NCBI GenBank assembly: GCA_023419655.1
Contig: JAEZXP010000177.1
Location: 1-9,478 of the forward strand
Direction: 5' to 3'
DNA: 9,478 nt
Origin: Bacillota bacterium
GTDB lineage: Bacteria > Bacillota > Clostridia > Lachnospirales > Lachnospiraceae
The position numbers and the translations under genes are program-made. Of this stretch, positions 6,444 to 9,478 are shown piece by piece (within the stretch, counting starts at the first letter, position 1; each line of letters begins with the position of its first letter). Under the pieces are notes generated by a model. It was not told the origin of the DNA, searched no databases, and saw nothing but the letters and a program-made list of their open reading frames with translations.

Positions 6444-7067
6444 CTAATGCTTTCTATTCTTATTGAGTTTATGGAAATAATAGCCACTTGAACCAATTGT
6501 ATTATTTAGCTTATTAAAATATTCACTAACCGCATTAAAATCTTCTGCATTACAATCCGCATTATTATAGTCAAAACCCGTACGCTTTTCAATCAACTTA
6601 AATCCACTTTTTTGCGCTGTTCTGAAAGAAGCGGGGTTGTCATCACGCATACCGGCGGCGATATAGTCCAGCGATAATGCTTCAAGAAAATAATCAGAAA
6701 CTGCCGCAGCTGCCTCCGACGCATAACCCTTTCCGGTATAACGACTTATAAAATACCATCCCATATGCCATTCCTCTACATATTCTTGCCGGTTAATCGT
6801 AATCACGCCGATAACTTCATTCGTATTTTTTAGACATACCGCATACAAATTACCCCATTTCTCGTGGCAAATAATTCCCTTTTCACTTAAGCCCTTAAAA
6901 AATGAAATAGCAAATTTTATAGAATCAATCATTGATTCGTTTCCAGCAGATTCAAAGAATGTCGGATGATACTTCATGACCTGCTTATCATTCTTTATTT
7001 CCAATAATACCTCCGCGTCCTGTTCCATCAGCTCACGAATCATTAGTCTTTCTGTTTCAATATGCAT
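6444..7067 (-). CDS. GNAT-family N-acetyltransferase (GNAT-2)
   Basis: A 207-residue acetyltransferase of the RimJ/RimL branch, only distantly similar to GNAT-1. It begins with the signature IETERLMIRELMEQDAE. It carries the acetyl-CoA loop YTGKGYASEA at 110-119, preceded by MGWYFISRY, and ends the core with NPASFRTAQKSGF at 144-156. The last 45 residues, rich in asparagine, extend beyond the usual core of about 170 residues. The substrate is unknown. The ATG at 7067 follows GGGGGAG about 11 bases upstream, a long but workable spacing. AraC-2 lies directly downstream, with a candidate promoter of its own in the gap, so the two may or may not share a transcript. Confidence 0.85.
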   Translation of the reverse strand: MHIETERLMIRELMEQDAEVLLEIKNDKQVMKYHPTFFESAGNESMIDSIKFAISFFKGLSEKGIICHEKWGNLYAVCLKNTNEVIGVITINRQEYVEEWHMGWYFISRYTGKGYASEAAAAVSDYFLEALSLDYIAAGMRDDNPASFRTAQKSGFKLIEKRTGFDYNNADCNAEDFNAVSEYFNKLNNTIGSSGYYFHKLNKNRKH

Positions 7068-7107
7068 TTCCCTATCTGCTCCCCCTATATAAAGTCTTTA
7101 TGCGATT

Positions 7108-7142
7108 ATTATACTGGATATATATAAATGACGCCCAGTATA
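7108..7142. promoter_or_regulatory. GNAT-2 promoter region with 8-base inverted repeat over the -10
   Basis: A perfect 8-base inverted repeat, TATACTGG (7110-7117) and CCAGTATA (7135-7142), encloses 17 bases. One arm overlaps a perfect minus-strand -10, TATAAT (7113-7108), about 40 bases upstream of the GNAT-2 start. No good -35 exists at the normal distance, which is typical of activator-dependent promoters. The dyad is a natural binding site for a dimeric regulator. Confidence 0.5.
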
Positions 7143-7197
7143 TCCTGGTCTATCTGAACGAATATAAATACTCCATAACTTCATCTTAGCATAAGAC

Positions 7198-7236
7198 AAC
7201 CCGCTGTCAATCGATTTTATCAACTGATAGCGGGTT
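7198..7236. terminator. Terminator-like hairpin downstream of the FUSC gene
   Basis: AACCCGCTGTCA (7198-7209) pairs with TGATAGCGGGTT (7225-7236): 11 of 12 bases plus one G-T that wobbles only on the plus strand. The stem is strong, but the U-tract is poor on the minus side (TTGTCTTAT) and modest on the plus side (TTCTTTAT). From gene order it should end the FUSC transcript, perhaps inefficiently. Confidence 0.55.
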
Positions 7237-7290
7237 CTTTATAAATTTCATCATGCTTTTCTAATTTAACCCATCAAGTCGGTTAGCATC

Positions 7291-7839
7291 CTAAAGGTCC
7301 TGTCCCTTGGCTTCTTGCGGGATTCTTTTTAGCCATTTGTCAACCCTGTTTCGTCCCAAAACATGATTAATTACAATGGCAAAAATGACACCGACGGCCG
7401 TATCAAGCATTCTGTCAAAAGCATAGTCAATATAGTCTGACGGGGTATTAAACAGGATAATGCAAAGCACCACTCCACCGGGCTGAACCGCACCCGGCCA
7501 ATGAAACATAACCGACAGACAGACCAAAAGGATAATCCCAAAAACAATCAAGACTACTTTTAAGTAGTCACCCCCCTGCGGGAATATCCAGCGCTCTACT
7601 GCCATGATTCCTATTCCAAGGAGACCGCCGATTATCGTGCCAATCAACCTGTTTCCTCCGCTCTGTTTGGAATCCTCCATACCGTTGCCCATTCCGAATA
7701 TCACACCCACACAGGCAAATGTGGGATTTCTCCTCAAAATAAGGTAAATAAAAGCCAACACTGCCGTTGCCAGGGCCGTCTTCAAACTTCTTTGCCCAAG
7801 GCCCGGTATCACTGCATGAATAGGTTTATGGCTGTTCAT
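7291..7839 (-). CDS. FUSC / aromatic-acid-exporter-type integral membrane protein
   Basis: A 182-residue membrane protein with about six hydrophobic segments, near residues 21-36, 40-55, 64-81, 93-112, 118-131 and 143-161. It has the family hallmarks GLGQRSLKTALA at 13-24 and the loop GNGMEDSKQSGGNRLIGTIIGG at 51-72. This fits the short ArAE_1/FUSC group of Gram-positive proteins, related to the membrane half of aromatic acid exporters such as AaeB. It lacks the long cytoplasmic half of full-size exporters, so it would need to oligomerise. The substrate is unknown. The ATG at 7839 has AAGGAG about 10 bases upstream. A terminator-like hairpin lies only 32 bases upstream, so its promoter must lie further up. 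Confidence 0.82.
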   Translation of the reverse strand: MNSHKPIHAVIPGLGQRSLKTALATAVLAFIYLILRRNPTFACVGVIFGMGNGMEDSKQSGGNRLIGTIIGGLLGIGIMAVERWIFPQGGDYLKVVLIVFGIILLVCLSVMFHWPGAVQPGGVVLCIILFNTPSDYIDYAFDRMLDTAVGVIFAIVINHVLGRNRVDKWLKRIPQEAKGQDL

Positions 7840-7870
7840 CCATCAATTTCTCCTTCTCATTCTCAAAATT

Positions 7871-7898
7871 AAAAAACTTGTAGGGTTAATCCACTACA
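7871..7898 (-). terminator. Intrinsic terminator or attenuator between the P-loop pseudogene and FUSC
   Basis: In the minus-strand RNA TGTAG-T-GG pairs with CC-CTACA (one bulged base, loop ATTAA) and is followed by AG and six T residues. It begins at the stop of the upstream broken gene (7894-7896). It may end that transcript, or act as an attenuator for FUSC, whose start is 32 bases on. Confidence 0.65.
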
Positions 7899-8236
7899 TT
7901 AAAAAACATAGCTTCCACAGCGGGGAAACTATACCTTCATTTGGAGTAATAATACAATCATCTTCAAATAAATTACTCAACATATAATCTGCATAAAAAA
8001 GTACTCTACTCTTAGGTACATAAATGTGTTAATAAAAATGCAAGATCTGTATGTTCAATGATTATCGGAGATGTAAAATCATTTGTCTTTATTTTATCTA
8101 AATTTCCATAAAAATGATTAGGATTATTTTCATCCGGCACATCAAAATCGAAAAATTTACTGATTTTATTTGATAAAGTAGATTTTTCCGAACAAATTGT
8201 ACCTGTTACAATTATAGCTGTATTCATCCTCTCCAC
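7894..8236 (-). pseudogene. Frameshifted P-loop NTPase / small kinase-like gene
   Basis: The first frame runs from ATG 8227 (GTG 8236 is an alternative) and stops at 8012 after about 71 codons. The next frame is open from 8028 to a stop at 7894 and reads HIYVPKSRVLFYADYMLSNL and on. One single-base frameshift between about 8012 and 8028 rejoins them into a protein of about 111 residues that ends exactly at the terminator. The N-terminus, IIVTGTICSEKSTLSNKI, is a Walker A motif whose second glycine is replaced by glutamate (the canonical form would be GTICSGKST), another sign of decay. Relatives with this loop are nucleotide or small-molecule kinases. The gene starts 5-14 bases after the 338-residue gene (SD GAGGTGG), so the two form one operon. 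Confidence 0.7.
7928..7957 (-). promoter_or_regulatory. Candidate FUSC promoter inside the pseudogene
   Basis: TTGTAT (7957-7952), an 18-base spacer and TATAGT (7933-7928) make a moderate minus-strand promoter about 90 bases upstream of FUSC. The transcript would begin just before the hairpin at 7871-7898, giving FUSC a leader with an attenuator-like element. Confidence 0.4.
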
Positions 8237-8241
8237 CTCAA

Positions 8242-9258
8242 TTATTGGTCTGGCGCAAACCGATCCATGAAAGACAACATTTTTATCAATTCTTTTGCAA
8301 GATTATCATCAATGTGTGTCCAGCAATAGTTATAACCGGGAAAATAAGTACACAACTGATATTCGTTATCTTCAAATTTAACTCGAATATAAGCCATCGG
8401 ACGTGAACCCGTTTTATCTGTTTGAACACAGTATTTGCATCCATCACATTTTTTTGTATGCTTCACAACAAAGCCCTGAAGTTCTTTATCCATCGAATCA
8501 AAAACCATCAGATAAGGTTTCAAGCCGTTTGGTATACATAATCCAAAAATCGGAGGATTTTTTACATAAGAATCAAAACGCGCCGATATACCTGTATGCT
8601 TGATTTTATACTCAAAGCCGCCGTTTGGCGGGTTACCGCTCCATTTTGGATTAGCAACTGTAAGCGATAACTTACAATCACTCGCCGTAACATCATAAAT
8701 GTCAAATCGTTTATATCCCTTTGCAAGCATCCATTCCTCAAGCTTTTTGAAAGCAGCTTCTCCAAGTAAACGTGCGTAAATATCAGAGGTATATGGATAA
8801 TCACTATGAAATAAACAATATGAAAAAGAGGTCAAATTTGCCTCTTTCCTCTTTGACATCCAAACCCACGCCGTTGGCAAATCAGTATAATCTTCTATTC
8901 CAAGTGTTGATAAGATTATCTGTTGTCGTTTATTCAATTTAATATCGTTACTCTGACCGAGAAGAAACATATTTTGCAATAGAGATTCGACTGCTTTGGT
9001 AAACTTCTTCATGTCTGCCAGTAAATTGGGTTTACCATATGATGATTTATTAAAGCGATTTGGATAAACATCATCCTCATGTAATGTGGCAGCAAAAAGC
9101 AGGGGTTCATCAAATGCCAGTTTGTAAAGACTTTTCATTAGATTATAAAACTGCTCTTGTTCCAGTATACTAACAGGAGCGTTTTCGTCAGAAACAAATG
9201 GCGGAAACATATCAATATAATTTTGGGCCATTCTCTGCTCTAAACTTGTATAGGTCAT
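8242..9258 (-). CDS. Conserved-looking protein of unknown function with a CX2CX2C cluster
   Basis: A 338-residue soluble protein whose family I do not recognise by function. It has no signal peptide or membrane segment. Residues 1-100 are helical and acidic (YIDMFPPF, EQEQFYNLMKSLYKLAFDEP). A central part rich in aromatic residues follows, with TAWVWMSKR near 129-137 and KWSGNPPNGGFEYKIKHTG near 205-223. A cysteine cluster CDGCKYC is at 271-277, with further cysteines at 303 and 312 that could complete a metal site. The C-terminus is WTHIDDNLAKELIKMLSFMDRF. Similar hypothetical proteins seem to occur in clostridia, but this is from memory. The ATG at 9258 has AGAGGG 8 bases upstream and a strong promoter above it. 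The broken P-loop gene follows almost immediately, suggesting a former functional pair. Confidence 0.82.
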   Translation of the reverse strand: MTYTSLEQRMAQNYIDMFPPFVSDENAPVSILEQEQFYNLMKSLYKLAFDEPLLFAATLHEDDVYPNRFNKSSYGKPNLLADMKKFTKAVESLLQNMFLLGQSNDIKLNKRQQIILSTLGIEDYTDLPTAWVWMSKRKEANLTSFSYCLFHSDYPYTSDIYARLLGEAAFKKLEEWMLAKGYKRFDIYDVTASDCKLSLTVANPKWSGNPPNGGFEYKIKHTGISARFDSYVKNPPIFGLCIPNGLKPYLMVFDSMDKELQGFVVKHTKKCDGCKYCVQTDKTGSRPMAYIRVKFEDNEYQLCTYFPGYNYCWTHIDDNLAKELIKMLSFMDRFAPDQ

Positions 9259-9297
9259 TGGAGATTCCCTCTTATATGTAAAATTTTTTTCGTTTTT

Positions 9298-9325
9298 ATT
9301 ATACTATACTTTACACAAAAATCAA
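9298..9325 (-). promoter_or_regulatory. Promoter of the 338-residue gene
   Basis: On the minus strand TTGATT (9325-9320), a 16-base spacer and a perfect TATAAT (9303-9298) stand about 40 bases upstream of the ATG. It shares the divergent intergenic region with a plus-strand gene starting at 9473. Confidence 0.7.
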
Positions 9326-9329
9326 TCTT

Positions 9330-9335
9330 TATAAT
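9330..9335 (+). promoter_or_regulatory. Possible plus-strand -10 for the gene at the right edge
   Basis: A perfect TATAAT reads on the plus strand within this divergent region. The only recognisable -35-like hexamer, TTTACA at 9310-9315, is 14 bases away, which is too close. The promoter is therefore weak, activator-dependent or wrongly placed. If real, the leader to the ATG at 9473 is about 130 bases. Confidence 0.3.
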
Positions 9336-9364
9336 AACAGAGGTAATCAAGGGTTGAATGAAAA

Positions 9365-9418
9365 ACTAAATTCCAGTTATCGAAAGTAAATGTGGAATTT
9401 AGTCTTCCTTAAATTCCA
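9365..9418 (+). promoter_or_regulatory. Three-copy TAAATTCCA element forming alternative hairpins
   Basis: Copy 1, ACTAAATTCCA (9365-9375), and the inverted copy 2, TGGAATTTAGT (9393-9403), form an 11-base perfect stem with a 17-base loop. Copy 2 can instead pair with copy 3, TAAATTCCA (9410-9418), over 9 bases with an 8-base loop. The two folds exclude each other, as in attenuators and riboswitch-like leaders. Alternatively the copies are protein-binding half-sites in DNA. Confidence 0.5.
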
Positions 9419-9420
9419 GC

Positions 9421-9466
9421 ACTCCTTTACAATTAGATTGGTTTCCCAATCCGCAGTGAAAGGAGT
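9421..9466 (+). promoter_or_regulatory. Hairpin sequestering the ribosome binding site of the right-edge gene
   Basis: ACTCCTTT (9421-9428) is the exact complement of AAAGGAGT (9459-9466), the ribosome binding site of the gene at 9473. Inside is a second stem, GATTGG (9436-9441) with CCAATC (9446-9451) and a 4-base loop. Folding would hide the Shine-Dalgarno sequence, so translation is probably regulated or needs a helper event. Confidence 0.55.
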
Positions 9467-9472
9467 TTATTT

Positions 9473-9478
9473 ATGTGT
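9473..9478 (+). CDS. Start of a plus-strand gene, cut by the right edge
   Basis: ATG TGT at the last six bases is preceded by AAAGGAGT with 7 bases between GGAG and ATG, an ideal initiation site. Only two codons are visible, so the product is unknown. It would be the only plus-strand gene in the window, divergent from the 338-residue gene, and it has the structured leader described above. Confidence 0.5.

Noticed and set aside
8012..8028. Programmed ribosomal frameshift in the P-loop gene
   Set aside because: There is no slippery heptamer at the junction (the nearby five-T run lies before an in-frame stop of the second frame), and the Walker A motif is also damaged, so decay is the simpler reading.
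8562..8804. An 80-codon minus-strand frame inside the 338-residue gene
   Set aside because: It overlaps the long, well-initiated gene in another frame and has no start signal.
9310..9335. TTTACA-N14-TATAAT as a full plus-strand promoter
   Set aside because: A 14-base spacer is too short for a standard sigma-A promoter, so only the -10 was kept, at low confidence.
9361..9478. Right-edge repeats as an insertion-sequence end
   Set aside because: No transposase, target-site duplication or second end is visible. The placement over a ribosome binding site fits a regulatory leader better, though a mobile-element end cannot be excluded.

Overview
The window looks like a chromosomal segment of a low- to mid-GC Firmicute, most likely a clostridium of the Lachnospiraceae type. 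Signs of this are strong AGGAGG-type ribosome binding sites, TTGACA/TATAAT promoters, hairpin-plus-U-tract terminators, GTG/TTG starts and the gene families present. No rRNA, tRNA, CRISPR array or transposase was seen. All complete genes lie on the minus strand, so transcription runs from high to low coordinates. The one plus-strand gene begins in the last six bases.

Region 1 (1-1580) is a compact operon: a SAM-dependent methyltransferase, a NrdI-like flavodoxin, and a multi-spanning membrane protein that runs off the left edge. A clear promoter (TTTACA-N17-TACAAT) drives it. A dyad operator lies just after the -10, over the expected transcription start, and resembles DtxR-type metal-regulator sites. 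Region 2 (1587-2945) is mutY, an adenine glycosylase with all its key residues, with its own promoter and a strong terminator. Between mutY and its terminator is a small degenerate coding stretch.

Region 3 (3019-7142) reads like a small sensing and resistance island. It has two AraC-type regulators with C-terminal effector-binding domains, two GNAT acetyltransferases, and a cysteine-rich DUF3795-type protein between them. AraC-1 is directly upstream of GNAT-1 and probably cotranscribed. GNAT-2 is directly upstream of AraC-2. What they sense or modify cannot be read from the sequence.

Region 4 (7198-7957) is a FUSC/aromatic-acid-exporter-type membrane protein with a terminator-like hairpin a few tens of bases upstream of its start, which may act as an attenuator. 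Region 5 (7894-9325) is a two-gene unit: a 338-residue protein of unknown function with a CX2CX2C cluster, followed by a P-loop protein that is broken by a frameshift and has a changed Walker A motif.

Region 6 (9259-9478) is a divergent intergenic region. Its plus-strand side holds an unusually structured leader: three copies of a TAAATTCCA-type element, the middle one inverted, give two mutually exclusive hairpins, followed by a hairpin that sequesters the ribosome binding site of a gene starting at 9473. This leader is the most unusual feature of the window.
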